Of a stretch of 64,000 bases of DNA, positions 1 to 9,031 are shown in pieces (positions within the stretch are counted from its first letter, which is position 1; each line of letters begins with the position of its first letter). The DNA lies in the NCBI GenBank assembly GCA_035638775.1, contig DASQZJ010000029.1, positions 62,001 to 126,000 on the forward strand, read 5' to 3'. The notes below the pieces were generated by a model, which was not told where the DNA came from, did no database searches, and saw nothing but the letters and a program-made list of their open reading frames with translations. Source of the DNA: DASQZJ01 sp035638775 (GTDB lineage Bacteria; Pseudomonadota; Gammaproteobacteria; UBA5335; SLRW01). A program made the position numbers and the translations under genes.

Positions 1-869
1 CCGAGCAGCTGCTCGAAACGGCTCGCGTCGCCCTTCGCGCGGTCGACGACCTGCGACTTGTAGGCCTTCGCCTCCTGGATCCGGCGCGCCGCCTCGCCCC
101 GCGCCCGCGGCAGCAGATCATTGGCGTAGGCCTGTGCCTGGAGCTGGAGGCGGTCCTTGTCCTCGCGTGCGCGGATGGCGTCCTGGAACGCACCCTGCAC
201 CTGCTCCGGCGGCTGGATGTCCTGCAGGTTTACGCTGGTGACCTTGAGCCCGGTGCCGTAGCTGTCGAGGGTCCGCTGCAGCAGCTCGCGGGTCCGCCGG
301 GCGATGGCCGCCCGGCCCTTGCCCAGGGCAAAATCCATGGTGCTCTTGCCCACCACCTCGCGAATCGCGCTCTCGGCGGCCTCGTCCAGCGTGGTGTCCG
401 GCTCGCGGACGCCGAACAGGTACGGCCGCGCCCTGGCCACGCGGTACTGCACCGTCATGTTGACGTTGACGATGTTCTCGTCCGCCGTGAGCATCAGCGA
501 CTGGTGGTTGAAGCGGCGGATCCTGTTGACATCGACGCGGGACACGGACTCCACGGGCCAGGGAGCGTGCCAGTGCAGCCCCGGCAGGGTCGTGGTTTCG
601 TAACGGCCGAAACGCAGGACGACGGCCTTCTGCGCGGAGTCCACCTGGTAGAAGCCGGACAGGACCCAGACCGCGAGCAGCACCATCACCATCATGCCGA
701 TCCCGCTCCAGCCGATACCGCCGCCCCCGCCCGGGCCGCGGCCGCCGCCGAAGCGCCGCCGCAGCCACTGCTGCAGGCGACGGAGCAGCTCGTCGAGATC
801 GGGGGGTCCCTGATTGCCCTTGTTTCTTCCGCCCCAGGGATCCTGGCCGCCGGGTTCGTTCCAGGCCAT
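1..869 (-). CDS. hflK: HflK, FtsH protease regulator subunit (3' end outside window)
   Basis: HflK pairs with HflC to form the SPFH/prohibitin-type membrane complex that surrounds and modulates the FtsH protease at the inner membrane. The 289 residues visible begin MAWNEPGG and have the family's Gly-rich cytoplasmic N-terminus (about residues 41-52), one membrane helix (about 55-73, starting IGMMVMVLLAVW) and then the band-7 domain (about 78 onward). The ATG at 867-869 follows a GGAG 9 nt upstream. The C-terminus runs off the left edge, where hflC would be expected. It sits about 100 bp downstream of hflX in the conserved mutL-miaA-hfq-hflX-hflK order. Confidence 0.95.
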   Translation of the reverse strand, partial: MAWNEPGGQDPWGGRNKGNQGPPDLDELLRRLQQWLRRRFGGGRGPGGGGGIGWSGIGMMVMVLLAVWVLSGFYQVDSAQKAVVLRFGRYETTTLPGLHWHAPWPVESVSRVDVNRIRRFNHQSLMLTADENIVNVNMTVQYRVARARPYLFGVREPDTTLDEAAESAIREVVGKSTMDFALGKGRAAIARRTRELLQRTLDSYGTGLKVTSVNLQDIQPPEQVQGAFQDAIRAREDKDRLQLQAQAYANDLLPRARGEAARRIQEAKAYKSQVVDRAKGDASRFEQLL

Positions 870-969
870 AAGAGAGAGCTCCGGTGAGCCGGGTTCGACG
901 GACCGAGCCGCGCCCCGCGTCCCGCAAGGATGTGGAGTGATTCAGATGCTGCGGCCCAAACAGCGCATT

Positions 970-2274
970 CTATTGGGCATGCATGGGTGCCGCAAGCTGG
1001 CGTCCCACCGGCGGCTCGGCCTCGAGCCCCTCCTCGCGGCAGAAGCTGGCGTAGACCCGGCGCGGCAGCGCCACCTCGAGCAGCCAGCCGTTCTCGTCCA
1101 CCGACTCGCTGCACACCGCGCCCAGGTCGAACAGCCGGGCGCGCGCCCGGGTCGCGGCCAGCGGCAGTCGCAGCCGGGCATGCACGATTTCGCCCTGGAA
1201 GTACTCCAGCAGCCCCTGGCGCAGCAGATCCAGCCCGGACGGCGCGGTCGCGGACAGGCGCACCGATTCGGGGAGGCCCTGCCCGTCACGCGCGAGCACC
1301 GGTGCGCCGCCGGCGAGATCGATCTTGTTGTAGACGGTCAGGCGGGGCACGCCGGCCGCGCCGATTTCCCGCAGTACCGCATCGACCTCCTGCATGCGCT
1401 CCCGGTGGTTGGGGTCCGCGGCGTCGACCACGTGCAGCAGGAGGTCGGCTTCCAGGGTCTCTTCCAGCGTCGCGCGGAAAGCGGCCACCAGGTCCGGTGG
1501 CAGGTCGCGGATGAAGCCAACGGTGTCCGCCAGGACCACCGCGCCGCCGCCGTCCAGCTCGACCCGGCGCAGGGTCGGGTCGAGCGTGGCGAAGAGCTGA
1601 TCCGCGGTGTACGCGCCGGACCCGGTCAGGGCGTTGAACAGGGTCGATTTGCCGGCGTTGGTATAGCCCACCAGTGCCACGGTCGGAACCGAGGCCTGGC
1701 GACGGGCCCGCCGGCCCTGCTCGCGCTGGCGGCCGACGCGTTCGAGCCGGGCCGTGAGGCGCTGGATGCGCTTGCCGATCAGGCGCCGGTCGGTCTCCAG
1801 CTGGGTCTCGCCGGGCCCCCGCAAGCCGATGCCGCCCTTCTGCCGTTCCAGGTGGGACCAGCCCCGCACCAGCCGGGTCGACAGATGGCGCAGCTGCGCC
1901 AGCTCCACCTGCAGCTTGCCCTCGAACGAGCGGGCGCGCTGGGCGAAGATGTCCAGGATCAGGCCCGTCCGGTCGAGCACGCGCGCCCCGGCGAGCCGCT
2001 CGAGGTTGCGTTCCTGGCTCGGGGAAAGGGGGTGGTTCACCACGACCAGGTCCGCGGCGTGCTCCGCCACGGCGTCCCGGATCTCGGCGGCCTTGCCCCC
2101 GCCCACGAAGTAGCGCGGGTCGGGGCTACGCCGGCTGCCGCCGATCCAGACCGCCGCTTCGGCCCCGGCGGACACGACGAGCTCGCTGAACTCGCCGTGC
2201 CCGGCGGTTCCCGGCGCGCCTATGTCCAGGCTGACGAGAACCGCCCGCCGCCCCGCACGGGGACGTTCAAACAC
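970..2274 (-). CDS. hflX: HflX, ribosome-associated GTPase
   Basis: HflX is a GTPase that binds and splits stalled or heat-damaged 70S ribosomes. The 434-residue protein has the HflX N-terminal domain with the conserved GIGLRGPGETQLE stretch (about 149-160), then a G domain with P-loop GYTNAGKS (203-210), DTVGF (250-254) and NKID (316-319). The start is GTG at 2272-2274, with GAGG 7 nt upstream. It lies 26 bp after hfq on the same strand, so co-transcription is likely. The length is normal for the family. Confidence 0.96.
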   Translation of the reverse strand: MFERPRAGRRAVLVSLDIGAPGTAGHGEFSELVVSAGAEAAVWIGGSRRSPDPRYFVGGGKAAEIRDAVAEHAADLVVVNHPLSPSQERNLERLAGARVLDRTGLILDIFAQRARSFEGKLQVELAQLRHLSTRLVRGWSHLERQKGGIGLRGPGETQLETDRRLIGKRIQRLTARLERVGRQREQGRRARRQASVPTVALVGYTNAGKSTLFNALTGSGAYTADQLFATLDPTLRRVELDGGGAVVLADTVGFIRDLPPDLVAAFRATLEETLEADLLLHVVDAADPNHRERMQEVDAVLREIGAAGVPRLTVYNKIDLAGGAPVLARDGQGLPESVRLSATAPSGLDLLRQGLLEYFQGEIVHARLRLPLAATRARARLFDLGAVCSESVDENGWLLEVALPRRVYASFCREEGLEAEPPVGRQLAAPMHAQ

Positions 2275-2300
2275 GGACGGGCCTCATGTTGATCCGGCAC

Positions 2301-2561
2301 TCAGAAATTACCGAACTCCGGCGCTTTCGATTCCTCCGCGGGAGGTCCCGGCAGCTTGACGTTGCGGGCCGGCACCACGGTGGAAATCGCATGCTTGTAG
2401 ACCATCTGGCTGACGCTGTTCTTCAACAGCACCACGAACTGGTCGAAGGAGTCGATCTGGCCCTGCAACTTGATCCCGTTGACGAGATAGATCGACACCG
2501 GGATCTTTTCCTTGCGCAAGGCGTTCAGAAACGGTTCCTGCAAAGACTGCCCTTTGGCCAT
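2301..2561 (-). CDS. hfq: RNA chaperone Hfq
   Basis: Hfq forms a hexameric Sm-like ring that pairs small RNAs with mRNAs. The 86-residue protein begins MAKGQSLQEPFLN, contains the Sm1 strand region (VSIYLVNGIKLQGQIDSFDQ) and the Sm2 motif YKHAIS, and ends in a short acidic and Pro-rich tail. The ATG has GGAG 7 nt upstream. The 116 bp between miaA and hfq could hold an hfq promoter, because AT-rich -10-like strings are present there, but I could not pair one with a convincing -35. It lies in the standard miaA-hfq-hflX cluster. Confidence 0.98.
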   Translation of the reverse strand: MAKGQSLQEPFLNALRKEKIPVSIYLVNGIKLQGQIDSFDQFVVLLKNSVSQMVYKHAISTVVPARNVKLPGPPAEESKAPEFGNF

Positions 2562-2677
2562 TGTCTTACTCCATTCTATTTCTTATCCCACGAGCCTCTC
2601 GCGGACTGATGTTCGCTCCATTCCGGCGCCTTCCAATCCGTCCCGGCCATACCCGATCCCGGATAATATAGCATACG

Positions 2678-3661
2678 TCACAAGCACATCCCGCCATTTG
2701 CGGTCACGGATTCGACCCGTTCCGCGACCTTCGCGGGCAGGCCCGGGTCGTCGCTGTCCAGCCATACCGCGTCCGGCTCGCGCCGCAGCCAGGTGAGCTG
2801 GCGCTTGGCCAGCTGCCGGGTGGCGGCGACGCCCCTGGCGATCGCCTCGTCGCGGGTGCGGCGCCCGTCCAGGTATTGCCACAGCTGACGGTAGCCGACG
2901 GCCCGCATGGACGGCATTTCCGGGGCCAGATCCGGACGCGCCCGCAGGGCACGCACCTCGTCGATGAACCCCTGTTCCAGCATTTCATGGAAGCGCTGCG
3001 CGATCCGCTGGTGCAGGAGCGCGCGCGAAGAAGGCGACACGATCACTCGCGTGATCCGGTACTCAGCCGATTGGGCACCCTGACGCCGGTAAAGTTCCGT
3101 GGGACCGTATCCGGTCAGCCGGTGCAGCTCCAGGGCCCGCTGGATCCGCTGGGGATCGTTGCGATGGATGCGAGCCGCGGCCTCGGGGTCGATCTCCGCC
3201 AGGCGCCGGTGCAGCGCCTCCCAGCCCACGCGCCGGGCCTCGTCGCGCAGCGCTTCGCGCGCCGCCGGGTCGGCCGGCGGGAGATCGTCGACCTTTCCCT
3301 GCAGGGCCCGGAAGTACAACATCGTCCCCCCCACCAGCAGCGGCACCCGGCGACGGGCGAGAATCGCCTCGATGCATGCCAGCGCATCCCCGCGAAAGCG
3401 TCCCGCCGAGTAGGGGCGGGACGGCTCCAGGATGTCCACCAGGTGGTGCGGCACGACGGCACGCAGCTCCCGGGAAGGCTTGGCGGTGCCGATGTCCATG
3501 CCCCGATAGACCTGCGCCGAATCGACGCTCACGATCTCCACCGGGTAGCGGCGCGCCAGCTGCACCGCCAGGCCGCTCTTGCCCGACGCGGTCGGCCCCA
3601 TCAGGAACATCACCGGGGGCCGGGACGCTGCCCCCCTGCTGGTTGTGCCGGCACCGTTCAT
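2678..3661 (-). CDS. miaA: MiaA, tRNA dimethylallyltransferase
   Basis: MiaA transfers a dimethylallyl group to N6 of A37 in tRNAs that read UNN codons, the first step of ms2i6A37 synthesis. The P-loop GPTASGKS is at about residues 22-29, followed by the family's DSAQVYRGMDIGTAKP stretch. I chose the ATG at 3659-3661 because it overlaps the mutL stop as ATGA, which implies translational coupling. That gives 327 residues, a normal length. A longer reading frame to 3733 lies wholly inside mutL and looks spurious. Confidence 0.96.
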   Translation of the reverse strand: MNGAGTTSRGAASRPPVMFLMGPTASGKSGLAVQLARRYPVEIVSVDSAQVYRGMDIGTAKPSRELRAVVPHHLVDILEPSRPYSAGRFRGDALACIEAILARRRVPLLVGGTMLYFRALQGKVDDLPPADPAAREALRDEARRVGWEALHRRLAEIDPEAAARIHRNDPQRIQRALELHRLTGYGPTELYRRQGAQSAEYRITRVIVSPSSRALLHQRIAQRFHEMLEQGFIDEVRALRARPDLAPEMPSMRAVGYRQLWQYLDGRRTRDEAIARGVAATRQLAKRQLTWLRREPDAVWLDSDDPGLPAKVAERVESVTANGGMCL

Positions 3662-5421
3662 TGACCGCGCAGGAACAGCCGGTCCAGCGCCGCCATCTCC
3701 AGCTCGGTCCAGGTCGGCCGGCCGTGATTGCACTGCCCGCTGTTCTCGGTCCGCTCCATCTCCCGCAGCAGCGCGTCCATCTCCGCCCGTGTGAGGCGGC
3801 GGTTCGCCCGCACCGAGCCGTGGCAGGCCGCCGTCGCCAGCACCTCGTTCACCCGTTCGCGCACCCGGCTGCTGCGCCCGTGCCGCGCCAGATCGGCCAC
3901 CACGTCGCGCAGCAGGGCGTTGGCGTCCGCCTCCCGCAGGGGAGCCGGCAGGCCGCGCACGAGGACCGACTCGGGTCCGGCGCGACTGAGCTCGAAGCCA
4001 AGCCGGGCCAGCGCGTCCTGCTCGGCCTCGACCAGGTCCGCCTCGGCCCGCGTGAGGGCCACGCTCACCGGCACCAGCAGCGGCTGGGCACCGGCCCCGC
4101 CCTGCTCCACGGCACGCTTGAGGCGCTCGTAGGTGATCCGCTCATGGGCGGCGTGCATGTCCACCAGAACCAGCCCGCGCGCATTCTGGGCCAGGATGTA
4201 GACCCCGTGCAGCTGGGCCAGGGCGTATCCCAGCGGCGGTGCCTGCGCATCGGGGGCTGCCTCGGCCACCTGCGTTCCGGCGCCCGCCCCGATCGCCGGG
4301 CCCGGCCCCGGATGCGGCTCCTGGAAGCGCATGCTGGCCTGCAGCGCGCCCGTTTCCGCACGTGCCGGCGCGCGATTCCCGGCATGCGCGGGGGAGACGG
4401 CGCGCGCGGGTGTTCCGCCCGCCGGGCGCTCGGTGCCGGCAGCGGCGATCGCGCGCTCGATGGTCCGGAACAGGAAGTCGTGCACGGTGCGGCTGTCGCG
4501 GAAACGCACCTCGTGCTTGGCCGGATGCACGTTGACGTCCACGCCCGCCGGCGGCATCTCCAGATAGAGCACGTAGGCCGGATGACGGCCGTGGAACAGC
4601 ACGTCCTGGTAGGCCTGGCGCACGGCGTGGGCGATCAGCCGGTCCCGCACCATGCGCCCGTTGACGAAGAAGAACTGCAGGTCGCCCTGGCTGCGCGAGA
4701 ACGTGGGCAGGCCGATCCAGCCGCGCAGGCTCAGCCCGGCCGCGGCGTATTCGATGCCGAGCGCATTGTCCGCGAACGCGGCGCCGAGCAGCGTCTCCAG
4801 CCGTGCCGACCGTTCGCCGGGAGTCGTGGCGGCCGGCAGCTCCAGCATCCCGCGCTCGTTGTGGCGCAGGCGCACGCCCACGTCGAAGCGTGCCAGCGCC
4901 GTCTGGCGCACCACCCGCTCCAGGTGACCGAACTCGGTGCGCTCGGTGCGCATGAACTTCCGCCGTGCCGGCGTGTTGTGGAACAGGTCGCGCACCTCGA
5001 CCGTGGTGCCGGGAGGATGCGGCGCGGGAACCGGGTCCTGCCCGGCCGGCCCCTCGACCGCCCAGCCATGCTCGTCGCCGGCAGTCCGGGAAACCAGCCG
5101 CAGGCGCGACACGGACGCGATGCTGGGCAGGGCCTCGCCGCGGAAGCCGAGGCTGTGCACGCCCTCCAGGTCCGCGAGCGTGGCGATCTTGCTGGTGGCG
5201 TGGCGATCCAGCGCCAGCGCCAGCTCGGACGCCGGGATGCCGTCGCCGTCATCGCGCACGCGGACCAGGCGCAAGCCGCCCCGCTCCACGTCCACGTCGA
5301 GCTGACGCGCGCCGGCGTCGAGGCTGTTCTCCAGCAATTCCTTGCACACGGAGGCCGGCCGTTCGACGACCTCGCCGGCGGCGATCTGGTTGACCAGCTG
5401 GGACGGAAGGCGGCGGATCAT
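3658..5421 (-). CDS. mutL: MutL mismatch-repair protein, endonuclease-type
   Basis: MutL couples MutS mismatch recognition to strand incision. The N-terminal GHKL ATPase shows NSLDAG (32-37), DDGDGI (57-62) and GFRGEAL (92-98). After a Pro/Ala-rich linker (about 330-395) comes the dimerisation domain. That domain carries DMHAAHERITYE at 421-432, which fits the DxHA(x)2E(x)4E metal motif of nicking MutL proteins. ACHGSVRA (532-539) and CNHGRP (564-569) are the accompanying C-terminal motifs. E. coli MutL lacks this site and relies on MutH, so this protein probably nicks by itself, as reported for the Pseudomonas type. Total length is 587 residues. Confidence 0.96.
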   Translation of the reverse strand: MIRRLPSQLVNQIAAGEVVERPASVCKELLENSLDAGARQLDVDVERGGLRLVRVRDDGDGIPASELALALDRHATSKIATLADLEGVHSLGFRGEALPSIASVSRLRLVSRTAGDEHGWAVEGPAGQDPVPAPHPPGTTVEVRDLFHNTPARRKFMRTERTEFGHLERVVRQTALARFDVGVRLRHNERGMLELPAATTPGERSARLETLLGAAFADNALGIEYAAAGLSLRGWIGLPTFSRSQGDLQFFFVNGRMVRDRLIAHAVRQAYQDVLFHGRHPAYVLYLEMPPAGVDVNVHPAKHEVRFRDSRTVHDFLFRTIERAIAAAGTERPAGGTPARAVSPAHAGNRAPARAETGALQASMRFQEPHPGPGPAIGAGAGTQVAEAAPDAQAPPLGYALAQLHGVYILAQNARGLVLVDMHAAHERITYERLKRAVEQGGAGAQPLLVPVSVALTRAEADLVEAEQDALARLGFELSRAGPESVLVRGLPAPLREADANALLRDVVADLARHGRSSRVRERVNEVLATAACHGSVRANRRLTRAEMDALLREMERTENSGQCNHGRPTWTELEMAALDRLFLRGQ

Positions 5422-5626
5422 GTGCCGGATTCTAGCAATCTTCCAGGAAGGATTGTCATGCCTCGGAGCCCCCCGCGCGCTTCGCCGGGCAGGCGCGGGT
5501 GCGGCGGTGCGACGTCGAGCGAGCGCGCAGCCAGCGGCTGAGACCCGACCACGGCCGCCGGAGGATCGGCACGCTGTCCCGGATCGCCCGGAACCCGGTC
5601 CCTGCCCGCGGCTGCGGCAACCCGGC

Positions 5627-6823
5627 TCAGTCCACGGCGTGGCCGGCGTACGCCTCGCCGCGCGGCGCCCCGTGCCCGGGAGCGACCCGCGCCACCCGCC
5701 GGTCCGGCGCCCGCCGGCCGGCCGCGTAGCGGCGGATGCCGGCGAGGATCGCCGCGGCGACCCTGCGCTGGTACGCGCTGCTCGCCAGCCGGCGCGCCTC
5801 GCGCGGGTTGGAGATGAAGTCGGTCTCCACCAGGATCGAGGGGATGTCCGGCGACTTCAGCACCACGAAGCCGGCCTGTTGGACGCGCGGCTTGTGCACC
5901 GGCCCGATGCGTCCCAGCTCGCCGAGCACGCGGCTGCCGAGATCGAGGCTGGCGTCGATGGTCGCGGTCTGGGACAGATCCAGCAGCACCGAGGCCACCA
6001 GGGGATCCTTGTCCTCCAGGCTCACGCCGCCGCGCAGGTCGGCCGCGTTCTCCTGCTGCGCCAGCCAGCGCGCGGCCTCGTCGCTGGCACCGTGCCGGGA
6101 AAGCACGTACACGGACGCGCCGCGCGCCGCCGGATCGCGATACGCGTCGGCATGGATCGAGACGAACAGGTCCGCGCGGGCCCGTCGGGCGACCCGCATG
6201 CGCCCCCGCAGGGAAACGTAGCGGTCCCGGCGCCGGGTGAGCACCGGCCGGAGCCCCGGAGCCGCCTGCATGTCGCGGTACAGCAGGCGGGCGATCGCCA
6301 GGGTGAGGTTCTTTTCCTCGAGCCCGTTGGCCGTCGCGCCCGGATCCTCGCCGCCGTGGCCCGCGTCAATGGCGACCACCAGCGGCGCCCCCGCCGGCCC
6401 GGGCACGGCCGTGCGCACCGGTTCCTGCCGGTCACGCCCGAACAGGTCCAGCACCAGCCGGTCACTGCTGCCGTCACGTGACGGCAGCAGGAAGCTGCGG
6501 GCGCGAGCCGCACGGGCAAGGTCCACCACCAGGCGCAGGTCATCGCGGCGGCGGATCCCGGCGCGCAGGCGGCGCACCAGGCCGACCGCGCGCACGTCCG
6601 GCAGGCGGGCCGCCAGGCGCGTATCGGGAAGATCCACGACCAGCCGTTCCGGATGGTGCAAGGCAAAGAGCTGATGCGACACGCGGCCGCTGAGGTCGAG
6701 CACGATGCGGACGTGGTCCGGCGCCTCCCGCACGCGAATGCCGTCGACCCGGACCCCGGCGGCCCGGGCACCGCAGGCAACGCAGGCAAGACAGGCCGCC
6801 AGGAGGAATGTCGCCTTGTGCAT
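5627..6823 (-). CDS. amiB: N-acetylmuramoyl-L-alanine amidase (AMIN + Amidase_3)
   Basis: This is a periplasmic zinc amidase that cleaves the amide bond between MurNAc and the stem peptide during septal cell separation. The 398-residue precursor has a signal peptide (about 1-22, ending near ARA-AG), an AMIN targeting domain (about 25-130) and an Amidase_3 domain (about 160-370). The zinc and catalytic residues are visible in DAGHGG, NGLEEKNL, SIHADA and VETDFIS. The tail after the catalytic domain is short and basic, and no LysM domain is present. The symbol is given by position beside mutL and tsaE. GAGGGG precedes the ATG. Confidence 0.93.
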   Translation of the reverse strand: MHKATFLLAACLACVACGARAAGVRVDGIRVREAPDHVRIVLDLSGRVSHQLFALHHPERLVVDLPDTRLAARLPDVRAVGLVRRLRAGIRRRDDLRLVVDLARAARARSFLLPSRDGSSDRLVLDLFGRDRQEPVRTAVPGPAGAPLVVAIDAGHGGEDPGATANGLEEKNLTLAIARLLYRDMQAAPGLRPVLTRRRDRYVSLRGRMRVARRARADLFVSIHADAYRDPAARGASVYVLSRHGASDEAARWLAQQENAADLRGGVSLEDKDPLVASVLLDLSQTATIDASLDLGSRVLGELGRIGPVHKPRVQQAGFVVLKSPDIPSILVETDFISNPREARRLASSAYQRRVAAAILAGIRRYAAGRRAPDRRVARVAPGHGAPRGEAYAGHAVD

Positions 6824-7001
6824 CCTGTTGCCCCTCGCGACCTCGTGCCGGATGCCGGTTTCGACCCGGCTCGTGGCTCGAGATTACAGTGGCGGGGAGC
6901 GAAAAACCAATAGTTTCTGATGGATAGGGGAACTAGCTAGAAACAGACTCTCTGTGGTCGCTCGCGAAACAAACCCCAGGTGACTGTTTTTATTGTCGTT
7001 T

Positions 7002-7493
7002 TCAGGGCCCCGGAGGGTTTTCCGCGGAGCCCGCCAGGCGCGAGCCCACGGCCCCGGCGGTTTGCACGATCAGCTCGCGTCCACCGTCGCAGTGCCGGAA
7101 CGTCAGGGTGACGTCGGCCCGCGGCAGCTCGCCCCCGGCCCGTTCGGGCCACTCGACCAGCCAGACGGTACCGGGGGCGTCCTGGTCGCGCACCCCGAGA
7201 TATTCCAGCTCGACCGGGTCCGCCAGGCGGTAGAGGTCCATGTGCAGGAAACGGCGACCGTCCAGCTCGTAGGGTTCGACGAGGGTGTAGGTCGGGCTGC
7301 GCACCGGTCCGGGCCATCCGAGCGACCGCAGCAGCGCCCGGACCCACGAGGTCTTGCCCGCGCCGAGCTCGCCCTGCAGGGCGATCACCAGGTGCGTGTC
7401 GCCGGGCAGCCGGTGCAGGGCGCGGGCGAAGCCCGCGGCGTGACGCTCCGTGTCCGCCGGCCCGGGCAGCAGGACGCGTGCGGCGTCGCTCAC
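7002..7493 (-). CDS. tsaE: TsaE, ATPase for tRNA t6A37 synthesis
   Basis: TsaE is the small ATPase that works with TsaD and TsaB to make threonylcarbamoyl-adenosine 37 in ANN-decoding tRNAs. The 163-residue protein shows the P-loop GELGAGKTSW (about 41-50), the family motif SPTYTLVEPY and the downstream HMDLYRL. It starts with GTG at 7491-7493, overlapping the nnr stop as GTGA, which points to coupled translation. The nnr-tsaE-amidase order matches E. coli yjeF-yjeE-amiB. Confidence 0.96.
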   Translation of the reverse strand: MSDAARVLLPGPADTERHAAGFARALHRLPGDTHLVIALQGELGAGKTSWVRALLRSLGWPGPVRSPTYTLVEPYELDGRRFLHMDLYRLADPVELEYLGVRDQDAPGTVWLVEWPERAGGELPRADVTLTFRHCDGGRELIVQTAGAVGSRLAGSAENPPGP

Positions 7494-8983
7494 GGATTGA
7501 CCAGGAGCCGCAGCCGGGGCATCAGGTCCAGGGCCGCCAGGCCCCGTTCGCCGTCGGCGGCGGCCGCGTCGGCCGCGGCGCCGTGGACGAACGCGCCCAC
7601 GCGGGCCGCGTCGAAGGGCTCGAGCCCCTGCGCCAGCAGGCCCGCGACGACCCCGGTGAGCACGTCGCCCATGCCGCCGGTGGCCATGCCCGGGTTGCCG
7701 GTGGCGGAGACCGCCAGGCGCTCGCCGTCGGCGACCACGGTGCCCGCCCCCTTGAGCACCGCCACCGCCTGGTAGCGCCGGCTGAGCGCGCTCGCGGCGG
7801 CGAACCGGTCGGACTGCACCTCGGCAACGGTGCTGCCGAGCAGCCGCGCGGCCTCACCGGGATGCGGGGTGAGCACCCAGCGCTCGCGTTGCTGCGGGCG
7901 TTCCGCCAGCAGGTTGAGGCCATCGGCATCCAGCACCAGCGGCTGCGGCGCCGCGAGCACGGTCTCGAGCAGGCTCCGGGCCCAGTCCGACCGTCCCAGG
8001 CCGGGTCCCGCCGCGACCACCGTGGCCCGCTCCAGCAGGGGCGCCAGGTCGGCACCGCCGCCGACGGCGTGGCACATGAGCTCCGGGCGGGCGACGTTGA
8101 CGCTGCCGGCGTGGTCCGGGGCGGTGGCGATGGACACCAGTCCGGCGCCGGTGCGCAGGGCGGCCTCGCCGGCCATGCGCACGGCCCCCGGCATGCCCGG
8201 CCCGCCGCCCGCCACCAGCACGTGACCATGGCGGCCCTTGTGGGCGGTCCGCGGACGCCGCGGCAGCAGGCGGGACAGTTCCTCCCGGCCGACCCGCCGG
8301 GCGGACGGCCCGGTTCCGTCGTAGACCGCCCCGGGAACCCCGAGATCATCGAAGTGCAGCACACCGGTGCAGTCGGGAGCGTCGCCGGTGAGCAGCCCGC
8401 GCTTGAGGCCGATGAAGGTGACGGTGAGGTCGGCCCGCACGGCCGTGCCCATGATCCGGCCGCTGTCCGCGCTCAGCCCCGACGGGATATCCACCGCCAG
8501 CACGGCCGCCCCGGCGGCGTTGATCATGTCCACCAGCTGCCGCGCGTCGCCGCCGACCTCGCGGCTGAGCCCGGTGCCGAGCACCGCGTCGACGATCACG
8601 TCCGCGCGGGCCGCGGCCAGGTCCGTCCCCGGCACGTACGCCTCGTAGTCGCCGCCCGTCTCCAGCCACGCCCGGGCCGCCCGGTGCGCGCTGCCCCGGA
8701 GCGCGTCGGGCTCGCGCAATCCCAGCAGGCGCACTTCCAGGCCCGCCCGGCGGGCCAGCCGGGCCACCACGTAGCCGTCACCGCCGTTGTTTCCGCCACC
8801 GCAGCAGACCACCAGTCGCCGGACCCCCGGCCAGCGTCGGCACAGCTCGCGGAAGGCCGCCCGGCCCGCGCGTTCCATGAGTGTCTCGCCGGGGATGCCG
8901 AAGCGCTCGATCGCGGTGCGGTCGAGCTCGCCCACCTGGGATGCCAGATAGAGATTTTGGGGAAGCTCCTGCATGTCTGTCAT
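7490..8983 (-). CDS. nnr: Bifunctional NAD(P)HX epimerase/dehydratase Nnr
   Basis: Nnr repairs hydrated, inactive NADH and NADPH. The N-terminal YjeF domain (about 1-215) is the epimerase, with the glycine string VCCGGGNNGGDG. The C-terminal ribokinase-like domain (about 225-497) is the ADP-dependent dehydratase, with GRHGHVLVAGGGPGMPGA and GMGDVLTG. The ATG at 8981-8983 has AGGAG 7 nt upstream. An alternative ATG at 8972-8974 lies exactly 7 nt after a TATAAT string. The gene is divergent from queG with only 48 bp between the starts. Confidence 0.95.
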   Translation of the reverse strand: MTDMQELPQNLYLASQVGELDRTAIERFGIPGETLMERAGRAAFRELCRRWPGVRRLVVCCGGGNNGGDGYVVARLARRAGLEVRLLGLREPDALRGSAHRAARAWLETGGDYEAYVPGTDLAAARADVIVDAVLGTGLSREVGGDARQLVDMINAAGAAVLAVDIPSGLSADSGRIMGTAVRADLTVTFIGLKRGLLTGDAPDCTGVLHFDDLGVPGAVYDGTGPSARRVGREELSRLLPRRPRTAHKGRHGHVLVAGGGPGMPGAVRMAGEAALRTGAGLVSIATAPDHAGSVNVARPELMCHAVGGGADLAPLLERATVVAAGPGLGRSDWARSLLETVLAAPQPLVLDADGLNLLAERPQQRERWVLTPHPGEAARLLGSTVAEVQSDRFAAASALSRRYQAVAVLKGAGTVVADGERLAVSATGNPGMATGGMGDVLTGVVAGLLAQGLEPFDAARVGAFVHGAAADAAAADGERGLAALDLMPRLRLLVNP

Positions 8984-9031
8984 TATACTGCTCCTGTTCC
9001 ACCGCATGGACCTCCCCAACCCCGCCGCAGC

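Noticed and set aside
814..2292. Long plus-strand open frame opposite hflX
   Set aside because: High GC leaves antisense frames open. It has no ribosome site, no recognisable motif, and lies wholly over the well-supported hflX gene.
3376..5541. 721-codon plus-strand open frame opposite mutL and part of miaA
   Set aside because: Gln/Arg/His-rich composition typical of an antisense shadow, while mutL on the other strand has all family motifs.
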